Below are positions 1 to 31,470 of a stretch of 64,000 nucleotides of DNA, one piece after another (within the stretch, counting starts at the first letter, position 1; each line of letters begins with the position of its first letter). The position numbers and the translations under genes were made by a program. The notes beneath the pieces were generated by a model. It worked only from the letters and a program-made list of their open reading frames with translations, was not told where the DNA came from and searched no databases. The stretch is from Chamaelirium japonicum (lineage: Eukaryota > Streptophyta > Magnoliopsida > Liliales > Melanthiaceae): contig OX393553.1 in assembly GCA_947650365.1 (NCBI GenBank), positions 63,983,055 to 64,047,054 of the forward strand. The letters are read 5' to 3'.

Positions 1-3000
1 ATTCTATTTCATTCGTACGATCCATTCTAATTCATTCGCACGATCCATTCAAACTCATTCGTACGATACATTCTAATTCATTTGTATGATCCATTCTATT
101 TCATTCGTACGATCCATTCTAATTTATTCGCACGATTGTATCATTCTTATTCATTAGTATGTTTTATTCTAATTCATTTGCACGACCCATTGTAATTCAT
201 TCGTACGATCCATTCTAATTCATTCGTATGATCAATTCTAATTCATTCGCACGAATGTATCCATTCTAATTCATTCGTACGATCCATTCTAATTCATTCG
301 TATGATCCATTCTAATTCATTCGTACTATCCATTCTAATTCATTTGTACGATCCATTCTAATTAATTTGTACGATCTATTCTAATTCATTCGCATGATTG
401 TATCCATTTTAATTCATTCGCACGATCCATTCTAATTCATTCATAAGATCCATTCTAATTTATTCGTACGATCCATTCTAATTTATTCGCACGATCCCTT
501 CGAATTCATTCGCACGAATGTATCAATTCTAATTCATTCGTACGACCCATTCTAATTCATTCACACGATCCATTCTAATTCATTCGTACGATCCATTCTA
601 ATTTATTCACACGATCCATTCTAATTCCTTCGTACGATCCTTTCTAGTTCATTCGTACGATCCATTCTAATTCATTCGCACGAATGTTTCCATTCTAATT
701 CAATTGTACGATCCATTCTAATTCATTCGCAAGATCCATTCTAATTCATTCATATGATCTATTCTAATTCATTCGTACGATCTATTCTAATTCATTCGTA
801 CGATCCATTCTAATTCATTCGCACGAATGTATCCATTCTAAATCATTCGTACGATCCAATCTAATTCATTCGTATGATTAATTCTAATTCATTCGCACGA
901 ATATATCCATTCTAATTCATTCGTACGATCCATTCTAATTCATTCGCACAAATGTATCCATTATAATTCATTCGTACAATCCATTCTAATTCATTCGTAC
1001 GATCCTTTCTAATTCATTCGCACGAATGTATCCATTCTAATTCATTCATACGATCCATTCTAATTCATTCGTACGATCCATCCTAATTCATTTCTACAAT
1101 CCATTCTAATTCATTCGCACGAATGTATCCATTCTAATTCATTCGTACGATCCATTCTAAATCAATCGCACGATCCATTCTTATTCATTCGTACGATCCG
1201 TTCTACTTCATTCGTACAATCCATTCTAATTCATTCGCACGAATGTATCCATTCTAATTCATTCATAAGATCCATTCTAATTCATTCGTACGATCCATTC
1301 TAATTCATATGTATGATCCATTCTAATTCATTCAATCGACCGATTCGTATTCATTCGTATGAATGTATCGATCCTAATTCATTCGTACGATCCATTCTAG
1401 TTCATTCGTACGATCCATTATTATTTATTCGTACGATCTATTATAATTCATTCGCACGATCCATTCTAATTCATTTGTACGATCCATTCTAATTCATTCG
1501 TACGATCCATTCTAATTCATTCGCATGAATGTATCCATTCTAATTTATTCGTATGATCCATTCTAATTCATTCACATGATCCAATCTAATTCATTCGCAC
1601 GATCCATTCTAATTCATTCGCACGATCCATTCTAATTCATTCGCACGAATGTATCCATTCTAGTTCATTCGTACGATCCATTTTAATACATTCGCATGAT
1701 CCATTCTAATTCATTCGTTCAATCCATTCAAATTCATTCGTACGATCCATTCTAATTCATTCGTACGATCCATTCTAATTTATTCGCATGAATGTATCCA
1801 TTCTAGTTCATTCGTACGATCCATTCTAATTCATTCGTTCAATCCATTCAAATTCATTCGTACGATCCATTCTAATTCATTCGTACGATCCATTCTAATT
1901 TATTCGCATGAATGTATCCATTCTAGTTCATTCGTACGATCCATTCTAATTCATTTGTACGATCCATTCTAATTCATTCGCACGATCCATTCTAATTCAT
2001 TCGTACGATCCATTCTAATTCATTCGAACGATCCATTCTAATTATTTCGCACGAATGTATCCATTCTAATTCATTCGTACGATCCATTCTAATTCATTTG
2101 CAAGATCCATTCTAATTCATTCGTATGATCCATTCTAATTCATTCGTATTATCCATTCTAATTCATTCGCATGAATGCATCCATTCTAATTCATTCGGAC
2201 GTTCCATTCTAATTCATTCGCACAATCCATTCTAATTCATCTACACGATCCATTCTTATTCATTTGTACGATCCATTCTAATTCATTTGCACGAATGTAT
2301 CCAATTTAATTCATTCATACGATCCATTCTAATTCATTTATACGATCCATTCTAATTAATTCATATGATCAATTCTAATTCATTTGTACGATCCATTCTA
2401 ATTCATTCGTGCGATCCATTCTAATTCATTCGGACGAATGTATCCATTCTAGTTCATTCATACGATTCATTCTAATTCATTCGTACGATCCATTCTAATT
2501 CATTCGCACGAAACGATCCATTCTAATTCATTTGTACGATCCATTCAAATTCATTCGCACGATACATTCTAATTCATTCGTACGATCCAATCTTATTCAT
2601 TCGTACGATCCATTCTAATTCATACGCACGACGAATGTATCCATTTTAATTCATTCATACGATCCATTCTAACTCATTCCCACGATCCATTCTAATTCAA
2701 TCATACGATCCTTTCTAATTCATTTATACGATCCATTCTAATTCATTCGTATGGTCCATTATAATTCATTCGCACAAATGTATCCATTCTAGTTCATTCG
2801 TACGGGCCATTTTAACTCATTCGTACGATCCATTCTAATTCATTCGTATCATCCATTCTAATTCATTCGCACGAATGTATCCATTCTAATTCATTCGTGT
2901 GATCCCTTCTAATTCATTCGCACGAATATATCCATTCCAGTTCCTTCCTACGATCCATTCTAATTCATTCGCATAATCCATTCTAATTCATTCGTACGAT

Positions 3001-6000
3001 CCATTCTAATTCTATTGTACAATCCATTTTAATTCATTCGTATGATCCATTCTAATTCATTCGCACGAATGTATCCATTCTAATTCATTCGTACGATCCA
3101 TTCTAATTCATTTGTACTATCCACTCTCTTTCTTTCGCACGAAAGTATCTATTCTAATTCATTCATACAATCTGTTCTAATCCTTTCGCACGATCTATTC
3201 AAAATCATTCGTACAATCCATTCTAATTCATTTGCACGAAAGTATCCATTCTAATTCATTCATACGATGCATTCTAATTCATTCGCACGATCCATTCTAA
3301 TTCATTCACACGAATGTATCCATTCTAATTCATTCCTACTATCCATTCTAACTCATTCGCACGATCCATTCTAATTCATTCGTATGATTCATTCAAATCC
3401 ATTTATACGATACATTCTAATTCATTCATACGATCCATTCTAATTCAATCGCACAAATGTAACCATTCTAATTCATTCGTTCGATCTATTCTAATTCATT
3501 CGCACGATACATTCTAATTCATTCGTACGATACATTCTAATTCATTCGCACGAATGTATCCATTCTAATTCATTCGTACGATCCATTCTAATTTATTCGC
3601 ATGATCCATTCTAATTCATTCGTATGATCCATTCTAATTTATTCGTACGATCCATTCCAATTCATTCGTACGATCCATTCTAATTCATTCGCACGAATGT
3701 ATCCATTCTATTTCATTCGTACGATCCATTCTAATTCATTCGCACGATTCATTCTAATTCATTCGTACGATCCATTCTAATTCATTCGTACGATCCATTC
3801 TAATTCATTCGCACGAATGTATCCATTCTAATTTATTCGTACGATTCATTCTAATTCATTCGCACGAACCATTCTAATTCATTCGTACGATCCATTCTAA
3901 TTCATTTGTACGATCCATTCAAATTCATTCGCACGAATGTATCCATTCTAATTCATTCATACGATCTATTTTAATTTATTCGCACAATCCATTCTAATTC
4001 ATTCGTACGATCCATTCTAATTCATTCGTACGTTCCAATTTAATTCATTCGCACGAATATATCCATTCTAATTCATTCGCACGAATGTATCTATTCTAAT
4101 TCATTTGTATATCCATTCTAATTCATTCGCACGAATGTATCCATTCTACTTCAATCGTACGATCCATTCTAATTCATTCGCAAGATCCATTCTATTTCAT
4201 TTGTACGATCCATTATAATTCATTCGTACGATCCATTCTAATTCATTTGTACAATCCATTATAATTCATTCGCATGAATGTATACATTCGAATTCATTCA
4301 TACGATCCATTCTAATTCATTCGTATGATCCATTCTAATTTATTCGTACGAATGTATCCATTCTAGTTCATTCGTACGATTTATTCTAATTCATTCGCAC
4401 GAATGTATCCATTCTAATTCATTCGTACGATCCAATCTAATTCATTCGTACGATCCATTCTAATTCATTCGTATGATCTATTCTAATTCATTCGCATGAA
4501 TATATCCATTATAATTCATTCGTATGACCCATTCTAATTCATTCGTACGATCCATTCTAATTCATTAGCACAAATGTATCCATTCTAATTCATTCGTACG
4601 ATCCATTTCGCATGATCCATTCTAATTTATTCGTACGATCCATTCGAATTCATTCGGACGATCCATTCTAATTCATTCATACGAACCATTCTAATTCATT
4701 CGCACGAATGTATCCAGTCTAATTCATTCGTACGATCCATTCTAACTCATTCGTATGATCCATTCTAATTTATCGTACGATCGATTCTAATTAATTCGCA
4801 TGAATGTATCCATTCTAGTTCATTTGTACGATCCATTCTAATTTATTAGTATGATCCATTCTAATTCTTTCATATGATCCATTCTAATTCATTCGCACGA
4901 TTGTATCCATTCTAGTTCATTCGTACGATCCATTCTAATTCATTCGCATGATCCATTCTAATTTATTCATACGATCAATTATAATTCATTCGTACGATCC
5001 ATTCTAATTCATTCGCACAAATGTATCCATTCTAATTCATTTGTACGATCCATTCTAATTCATTCGCACGATTTGTTCTAATTCATTTATATGTTCCATT
5101 CTAATTCATTCGTACTATCCATTCTAATTCATTCGCACGAATGTATCCATTCTAATTCATTCGTACGATCCACTCTTATTCATTCGTATGATCCATTCAA
5201 AATCATTCATACGATCCATTCTAATTCATTCGCACGAATGTATCCATTCTAATTCATTCGTACGATCCATTCTGTTTCATTCTTACGATCCATTCTAATT
5301 TATTCGCACGATCCATTCTTATTCATTCGTATAATCCATTCTAATTCATTCATACGATCCATTCTAATTCATTCGCACGAATGTATCCATTCTAATTCAT
5401 TCGTACTAATTATTCTAATTCATTCGCACGATCTATTCTAATTCATTCGTACGATCCATTCTAATTTATTCGTTAGAATGTATCCATTCTAATTCATTCG
5501 TATGATCCATTCTAATTCATTCGCACGATCCATTCTATTCATTCGTACGAACCATTCTAATTCATTCGTACGATCCATTCTAACTCATTTGCACGAATGT
5601 ATCCATTCTAATTTATTCGTATGATTCATTCTAATTCATTCGCATGATCCATTCTAATTCATTCGTACGATCCATTATAATTCAATCGTACGATCCATTC
5701 TAATTCATTCTTATGATCCATTCTAATTCATTCGCAGGAATCGATCCATTCTAATTCATTCGTACGATCCATTCTAATTCATTCGCACGATCCATTCTAA
5801 TTCATTCGTACGATCCATTCTAATTCATTCGCACGAATGTATCCATTCTAATTCATTTGTATGATCCATTCTAATTCATTCCCATGATCCATTATAATTC
5901 ATTCGTACAATCCTTTCTAATTCATTTGTACGATCCATTCTAATTCATTCGTATGATCCATTCTAATTCATTCGCACGAATGTATCCATTCTAATTCATT

Positions 6001-7548
6001 CATACGATCCATTCTAATTCATTCGTACGATCCATTCTAATTCATTCGCACGATCCATTCTAATTCTTTCGTGCGATCCATTCAAATTCATTCGCACGAA
6101 TGTATCCATTCTAATTCATTCGTACGATCCATTCTAATTCATTCGCACGATCCATTCTAATTCATTCGTATGATCAATTCTAATTCATTCATACGATCCA
6201 TTCTAATTTATTCGTATGATCCATTCTAATTCATTCGCACGAATGTATCCATTCTAATTCATTCATATGATCCATTCTAATTCAATCGTACGATCCATTC
6301 TAATTCATTCGTACGATCCATTCTAATTCATTCGCACGTATCGATCCATTCTAATTCATTCGTACGATCCATTCTAATTCATTCGCATGATCCATTCTAA
6401 TTCATTTGTACGATCCATTCTAATTCATTCATACGATCCATTCTAATTCATTCGCACGAATGTATTCATTTTAATTCATTTGTACGATCCATTCTAATTC
6501 ATTCCCATGATCCATTCTAATTCATTCGTACGATCCTTTCTAATTCATTTGTACGATCTATTCTAATTCATTCGTATGATCCATTCTAATTCATTCGCAC
6601 GAATGTATCCATTCTAATTTATTCGTACGGTCCATTCTAATTTATTCGTACGATCCATTTTAATTCATTTGTACGATCAATTCTATTTCATTCGACGAAT
6701 GTATCCATTCTAATTCATTCACACGATCAATTCTAATTCATTCGTATGATCCATTCTAATTCATTCGCATGAATGTATCCATTCTAATTCATTCGTATGA
6801 TCCATTCTAATTCATTCGCACGATCCATCCTAATTCATTCGTACGATCCATTCTAATTCAATTGTACGATACATTCTAATTCATTCGTACGATCCACTCT
6901 AATTCATTCACACGAATGTATTCATTCTAATTCATTCGTACGATCTATTCTAATTCATTCGCACGATCCATTCTAATTCATTCATGCGATCTAATCTAAA
7001 TCATTCATACGATCCATTCTAATTCATTCGCACGAATGTATCCATTCTAATTCATTCGTACGATCTATTCTAATTCATTCGCATGATCCATTCAAATTTA
7101 TTCGTAAGAACCATTCTAATTCATTCGTACGATCCATTCCAATTCATTCGTACGATCCATTCTAATTCATTCGCACGAATGTATCCATTCTAATTCATTC
7201 GAACGATCCATTCTAATTCATTCGTACGATCCATTCTAATTCATTCGTAAGATCCATTCTAATTCATTCGCACGAATATATCCATTCTAATTTATTCGTA
7301 CGATCCATTATAATTCATTCGCATGATCTATTCTAATAATTTCGCACGATCTATTCTAATTCATTCTACTTCAATCGTACGATCCATTCTAATTCATTCG
7401 CAAGATCCATTCTAATTTATTCGTACGATCCATTGTAATTCATTTGTACGATCCATTATAATTCATTCACACGATCTATTCTAATTTATTTGTATAATCC
7501 ATTCTAATTCATTTGTATGATACATTCTAATTCATTCGCACGAATGTA
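1..7548. repeat. Satellite array, 23-bp monomer with interspersed 28-bp variant
   Basis: About 300 tandem copies of a 23-bp monomer with core TTCATTCGTACGATCC followed by ATTCTA. The array is cut by the window start and ends abruptly at 7548. About every third to sixth monomer is a 28-bp version in which CGTACGATCC is replaced by CGCACGAATGTATCC. Spacings between 28-mers fall near 51, 74, 97, 120 and 143 bp, that is 28+23n, so register is kept with a loose higher-order period. The 23-mer holds the palindrome TCGTACGA. The 28-mer holds the inverted repeat CATTCG-CA-CGAATG. Many monomers differ by C-to-T or G-to-A at the CG sites, as expected of methylated DNA. No ORF or gene was seen inside. 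Confidence 0.97.
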
Positions 7549-8886
7549 AGACCGAGTTTGACTCGACTAAGCCAAATTTCGAGTGAAGTTGTTGGGCCAA
7601 GTCGGACCAAGCGGCTAGCTTTCAAGTCGGATCCAAGTTTTGGATTTGTGAACACTGATGTCAAGGCTTTCAAGTTGGATACACACACAAATTTTTTTAA
7701 TATTATTCTTCGTGATAGTATGTTCGATAATTTCTAACTCGATGCATCATTAAATTTCAGGAGTGTCATCTGCCACGATACTAGACGAGTCTGCCACGAT
7801 ACTAAACGAGTGGAATGCCTGAGGACCTGCTGCCTGTGTGACTACACCGCCCACACGTAAGAAAACTTCTCAACCTACTGCCTATGTGACTACATCGCCC
7901 ACTACTCATGTGTTTCACACAAATGATTGTTTTCAACAGGTACTGCGTTAAGGACGATGACTCATCTCCTTCGAAGGGTTGGCTTTGCCCGATGGATAAG
8001 GCCATAGTCGATGTTTTAGCACACGATGCCGCTTAGAGATAATAGCTTTGATCTCAAATGTTTAAATGTTTTCGTAGAATCAATATTTTACTAATTAGCA
8101 CCTGAGCATTAGAATGTGAGAAATTAACTATGTTGTCGTGAGCAGAGAATTTAATATAACTGCAATTAAACGCTGGTTGGGTTGATTTTAATTTGATTAG
8201 TGTGAAAGAATGAGAAACAATGCTTTTTATTTGGATTTCTTAGTTGATTTCTAAGTTGGATAAATTTGAAGCTACAGAATTGGGTTTGTAAGGTTTATAT
8301 TGTTGTTGATGTTTTGATTCAGATAGTGTTGAAAATCAACAAAAGCTAAGCTGGCTGAGTGATTTTTCTGATTTTTTAATTATTTAGGAGTGTTCATTTC
8401 TAAGTTGACTAAGTTAGCTGATCTAGAATTGGGTTTGTAGAGTTTCTAATGATGATGATGTTGCAATGGTTTTTTAGAAGTTGACTTGGAGTGAGTAATC
8501 GAGGTTCTAGTTGACCATGATTGAAGATCTCATGATGTTGATTAGCTTTTCATGTGCCATTGGCAGCGGACTTTTCATTCTCAAGATCGAGGATCAGATT
8601 CCAGAGTTTCTTGAATGTGATTTTAAGCTTTATCATTATTTTTGTAGTTTGTTCAGCTTTTGTTCACTCTCGGCTGTGCCCCGACATTTATACACTTGAG
8701 ATTTTCAAGATCGAGGATCAAATCCCAACCCATTTAAACTGCACTAAACCCCTATATTCTCGGCCCATTTAAACTGCACAAAACCTGGCTGTTCACCCCG
8801 TGATCGTTGTTCGCATCAACGACTATGAATCCATCTGTTAAAATTTCGACCGCCCCAAACCATCGGGTCGTTCTCAAGGAATCCAT
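7549..8886. other. Intergenic, no gene recognised
   Basis: AT-rich unique-looking DNA next to the satellite. It holds short direct repeats: a 26-bp motif around 7829 and 7877 (CTGTGTGACTACACCGCCCA type), a stretch near 8252 echoed near 8399 (AGAATTGGGTTTGTA), and AAGATCGAGGATCA at about 8582 and 8707. No splice-supported or conserved coding segment was seen. Confidence 0.6.
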
Positions 8887-9145
8887 TCAAATAAAGACAA
8901 CTGTGATTGATCGATTATAGGGGGAAGGGGAGTTGGTTGCGCCAAAGGCGCCCGCTTTATTGCCAATCGGCACGGGCGAGGAAATGGGTGTCCCTATGAT
9001 TGTCGGTGTTGTCAAAAGTACTTTGTTGCTGGAGACATTTAGGTGTGTTGCCGCCAAAGGCGGCCCACTGTAATGCCGACAGGTGTGTTGCCGTCGAAGG
9101 CGGCCCGTTGCAGTGCCGACAGGCACGGGCATGCACTAGTTGTAA
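8887..9145 (-). repeat. Dispersed repeat with GCCCGTGCCTGTCGGC terminus
   Basis: Read on the minus strand it begins ACTAGTGCATGCCCGTGC, then CTGTCGGCACTGCAACGG, then repeated GCCGCC and GGCGGCAACACACC modules. The same CCCGTGCNTGTCGGC signature occurs at 42729 and 42946 on the plus strand, with a decayed version near 44548. It is therefore a family of mobile or formerly mobile repeats. Type is unresolved: the ACTAGT-CCCGTGC start recalls plant Helitron-associated repeats, but no full terminus pair was found. Confidence 0.5.
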
Positions 9146-9297
9146 ATAAGTGGCAGTGAGAATTATTGGAGGACAGGCACATTGGAGTGTTGCAACTGCA
9201 CTACCTAGACAAAAAAAAAAAAACTATAGCCGTAATGATACCTGGCGTTGATCGACAGTGGTAGATGGGGGGACACGTAGGCTAGAATGGTGTACAA

Positions 9298-9760
9298 CTA
9301 GGGCTGTTCATGATTGGATTCGATCGATTTTGAGGGTCTATTTGCCACCGAGCCGATCGTGTCAGTTTTGAGTTCGACGGAATCGAAACCGAACCGACTT
9401 CGATAGGTCTACTATTGAACCGACCGATCGAAAGTCGGTTCAGTTCAATCTGTTTGTTCGGTTTTGTTTTAAAGATACGATCATGAATTAATCACCTTGA
9501 ATGAGATTGTTTTTCCATCTATGACCTTCCAAAGTATATTTATTATTCAAAGTTATTTCAAAATTATGCCCATAACAATTAGCATTAGCTATAATATTAA
9601 TTACATATCTCAAAATTCTATACCAAATCATATTTTTGTTCATAGTATGTTGATAATTAAATTGGTCAATGATAGAAAATGTAGTTCGTAGTAAACCTCT
9701 TTTGGTTCAGTTCCGTGTGAAACAGGTTTTTTTAACAAAACCGAAACCGACCGAATCTAG
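9298..9760. mobile_element. Possible hAT-like relic upstream of the glycosylase
   Basis: Starts TAGGGCTGTTCATGATTGG and carries scattered GAACCGACC and CGGTTCAGTTC words in both orientations, ending around AACCGAAACCGACC at about 9755. This resembles the hAT element at 58591-59272 (TAGGGGTGTTCAT start, GGTTCGGTT-rich ends). A matching right terminus and target duplication were not found, so this is weak. It would lie within about 100 bp of the glycosylase start codon. Confidence 0.3.
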
Positions 9761-9865
9761 TTTTTTTTACTGTTTCTCCCGCCACCGTCCCCGCCATCGG
9801 CCAGCACCTATCCCCACCACTACCACCACATTCCGGCCGCCGTCCATCCATACCTTCGGAAAAAG

Positions 9866-27889
<18,024 letters not shown>

Positions 27890-27982
27890 TTTCTTCTAAA
27901 TCTTCCTTGTGAAATTCAGCACCTCATTTGCTTCCGTTCGGACAATCTCTATATGTATTAGTGATAATACGTCGATGTCATA

Positions 27983-27987
27983 AATAT
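27983..27987 (+). repeat. Target-site duplication AATAT of the solo LTR
   Basis: AATAT directly before TGTATGAAC, matched by AATAT at 30177-30181 directly after GTCTACA. Confidence 0.75.
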
Positions 27988-28405
27988 TGTATGAACAAAA
28001 TTTGCTCAACAAATTACAAGATCCGCTGGATGATCGAAGTACAAAAAATATCAGGAAATGTGGGGAAAATTCTCTTGATCTTTGGTCTCCTTTATTAAGC
28101 TTTGCCGAAGAGTTAGATTTTCAAAGAGCTTACAACTGTTGAAATTTTGAAGAAGAAAGATATTTGCAGTGCATGATCCTTCTGGGCTTCGCGTGTGATC
28201 GGCTAGGACATGCGGTGCTTTGTTCCTTGATCTTTGAGCTTCTTCATTGGAACTGGATGCTAGAACTGGAACTGGAACTGGAACTGTATGTGTACTTTTT
28301 TTCTCTGACCTTTGTATGTCATGCACGGAGCAAAGTGTCTGGATGGAGTTGGTTCTTGCGTGGGTAGGGTGCTTCAAAAGTCCTTTTTCTTATACCTCGC
28401 TCTCC

Positions 28406-28413
28406 TTTTTATA
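28406..28413 (-). promoter_or_regulatory. TATA box of the solo LTR
   Basis: TATAAAAA on the minus strand within CCCCTATAAAAAGGAGAG. It would drive transcription toward the 3' end of the glycosylase gene, antisense to it. Confidence 0.6.
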
Positions 28414-28824
28414 GGGGAGCAAGTTGTTGAGGAGTTGTCATAACTCCTAAAGAAAGTTATTCCCTACAATAACCACATTTGGGTGGTCTTCATAACTCCC
28501 GGGGAAGTTATTCTCTTCAATAACTACCGCTAAGTGTTATTTGTAACTTGTGTGGGAACCTTCCCTTGTGGTTTGCGGTCCCTTATGCACTTGAACTGGG
28601 TCAAACCCGAGCCTACTCACTGAGACTCGAACTCGACGTTTGTGATCCAGTCTTCTTTGATCAACTTATTGGATCGCGTGTGAGCATAAGCTTATACTTG
28701 TTGAGGCTCAAGCGCGTCTTGAAGAAGCCTTTCGATTTATTGGACGAAGTCAGGGTTGAAAGGTTAGCATTTTCTTCCTCATCTTTCTTCTTCGTTTCTT
28801 TTCTTTTCTTCTCATGTCTGGTCA

Positions 28825-30150
28825 TATAGGGCTCCAGGACCGAGGGTCCCTGGTCGGCACCAGGTTTGAGGGGCCCTAGTTGGCACCAAGTTCGAGGGGC
28901 CAGTATCGAGGAACCTTGGTCGACTTCTTAAGTTACTTAGACTTAGATAACTTTATGAGTCATCTAGTCTTTGAAATTTTATAAGTCTCCTTGGTCGAGA
29001 CCAGGGCCAAGGGGCCCTGGTCGGTTTCTTATGTTCCTCAAACTTAGGTAACTTTCTAGGTCTTTCAGACTTGGAAGTTTTCTAAGTATCCTTTGTTGGG
29101 ACCAGGCTTAGGGGCCCTAGTCGGCTTCTTAAGTTTCTTGGACTTAGCTAACTTTTTGAATCTTTTAGACTTAGAAAATTTCTTAGTATTTCTGGTCGGA
29201 AGCAGGGTCGAGGGGCCTTGGTGGTTTTTTAAGTTCCTCAAACTTAGCTAACTTTTTGGGTCTTCCAGACTTGGAAAATTTCTAAGTCTCCTTGGTCGAA
29301 ACTAGGGCCGAGGGGCCCTGGTCGGCTTCTTAAGTTCCTCAGACTTAGCTAACTTTCTAGGTCTTTTAGACTTAAAAAAATTTCTAAGTTTCCTTGGTCG
29401 TGACCAAGGTCGAGTTGGTTGCCACCAGGGCCAAGGGGTCCTAGTCGACTTCTTACGTTTCTCAGACTTAGCTAACTTTTTCAGTCTTTTAGACTTATAA
29501 ATTTTCTAAGTATTTCTGGTCGGGACAAGGGCCGAGGGGTACTGTTCGACACAAGAGCCCTAGTCTGCTTCTTAAGTTATTCAGACTTAGCTAACTTTCT
29601 GGATCTTTTGGATTTGAAAATTTGCTAAGTCTCCTTGGTCGGGACCAGGGTCGAGGGGTTCTGGTCGGCTTCTTAAGTTCCACAAACTTAGGTAACTTTC
29701 TGGGTTTTTCAGACTTAAAAATTTTCTAAGTCTCCTTGGTTAGAACCATGGCCGAAGGGCCTTGGTCGGCTTCTTAAGTTTTTCAAATTTAGCTAACTTT
29801 CTGGGCCTTTTCGACTCAGAAATTTTCTAAGTATTCCTGGTCGAGACTCGAGACCAGGGCCGAGGCCCTTGGTCGGCTTCTTAAGTTCCTTGGACTTGGC
29901 TAAATTTATGGGACTTCCTGACTTAGAAATTGTCTAAGCCTCTTGGGTCAACGCAGTTTCTTAAGTTCCTCAAACTTTGCTAACTTTCTAGTTCTTGTAG
30001 ACTTAAAAAATTTTCGTCTCCTTGGTCGGTACCTGGTCCGAGGGGCCCTGATCAACTTCGTAATTTTCTCAGACTTAGCCAACTTTCTGGATTTCTAGAC
30101 CTTGCTAAAAATTGGACTTTTCCAAACTTACCCAAGTTTAGAGTCTTCCA
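28825..30150 (-). repeat. About 100-bp tandem array in the solo LTR U3
   Basis: About a dozen diverged units, each with GGACCAGGGCCGAGGGGCCC, then GGCTTCTTAAGTTCCTCAG, then AACTTTCTGGGTC. GGCTTCTTAAG-type words fall near 29021, 29123, 29221, 29324, 29446, 29568, 29668, 29768 and 29875. Spacing is mostly 98-107 bp, with two units about 122 bp. Confidence 0.88.
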
Positions 30151-30181
30151 GACCTGGAAAATTTCCGATGTCTACAAATAT

Positions 30182-31470
30182 ATAGTGGGTTTTAGGAGTA
30201 GTGGTGTAATTGATGATATGCGAGCATTGATCCATCCAAAAAGACTGTATAAATGTGATTATATGAAAACCAATCAAATCAATCAACCACCAGCACCCAC
30301 CACCATGTTTTGCTCTTGCTTTATACACATGGTATCATTTAATTATCTACATGTTGCTATTAGTAAATGGTTGATGTCTTGCTTGATTGATTGGGATCTT
30401 CCTCTGAGAGGACAACTGGTTGGGTGGGAGTGATGCAAGAAAGCAGAAGAGCTTAAATTAGGACAATTGTTGGGTGGGGGGTTGATGGCACTGAAGAGCC
30501 ATTGGTGGGATGGTGTCCACCTTGTACACATATCTACAAATGGAGATTTGGCACGAGACCGCGGAATAGAAAACACACTAATATTCTTCGAGGAAAAATT
30601 GCTTGAAGTGGGGTCCAGTCGGACTTCTGTACATCCCATATTCCCTCCTTAGTTTATCTATTATTATTACAGATGGGAGGCTTATGACTTTGATTCATCT
30701 GTCATCCTATACTTTTGCTTTCAAAGAAGATATGCTCTGATATGAACAAGATTTATATATTTGCTTACATCATCACCCACCTGCTAATATTCTTGATTAG
30801 GTTGCACTCCTCCTAACCCACCATGTTCTATTTATTTGTGATTCTTGATTCATCGCTCGCTGAGGCTTACAACCTTGTTTCGGAATAAGATAAGCATGAA
30901 CGAAGAGGTAAACCTACTGTACATCACTAGTATTGTTGTGGTTTCCCTGTAAAGTTCTCCAGCTCCCCCATACTGGAGGACCAATGTTTGGGGTTGCAGG
31001 TGATGGTTAGCATAGTTAATTCGGTTGCGAGTACTTACTTGGTCAAGCCACATAATTGCAGGGCTAAACAAAACCCATCCCCCCCCTTTTGACTTGTAAG
31101 ATTACAGAAATCTTGTGTCATGCTAACCCTTTAGGTGTGGAATATTGTTTTATGCATCAAGTGGTGCCAATCCCATGCAGCTGTGGATTATGTTATTGAG
31201 TGCCTGGAGTCCCAAAGTGTTATGATGAAAGTTTCAGAGCATAATCTATGTATACTAATGGAAAGGTTAGTAGCCGCTGGGCCCGCCCCATGCATCTGAC
31301 TTCGTTTTATCTAATTTTTAAATTGATTCCTGAGCATTGTTAAGCTGTTGAGGGCTATTAATTAGTGTTTCCCTGCAGAAAATCAACGCAGTACGAACAG
31401 CGGTTGGATCTGCCTATTTAATTGGCTCGTCGACTCTCACAGACGTCTGAGCTCCCCTAAGCTTGGAGGA
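30182..31470 (+). other. Upstream region of the zinc-finger gene, nothing else recognised
   Basis: No coding segment with domain support. CTATTTAATTGG at about 31410 is a possible weak TATA-like site 60 bp before the ATG. The region should contain the gene's promoter, but no specific element can be assigned from sequence alone. Confidence 0.45.

Larger units (their letters stand above)
27988..30176 (-). mobile_element. Solo LTR (about 2.19 kb) with minus-strand promoter
   Basis: Bounded by TGTA...TACA ends and perfect AATAT duplications, with no internal retroviral genes: a solo LTR left by LTR-LTR recombination. Minus-strand orientation is shown by TATAAAAA at 28413-28406 and AATAAA at 28096-28091, with a long tandem array (28825-30150) upstream of the TATA box in the U3 position. 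A minus-strand ORF (28377-28051, 108 codons) in the R/U5 part has no recognised domain and contains a (GGAACT)n-derived VPVPVP stretch. It starts 98 bp after the DNA glycosylase stop codon and points toward it. Confidence 0.8.

Noticed and set aside
1-7548. Array considered as CRISPR, telomeric repeat or coding repeat
   Set aside because: No unique spacers, monomer not TTTAGGG-like, and frequent stops; it is a plain satellite in plant DNA.
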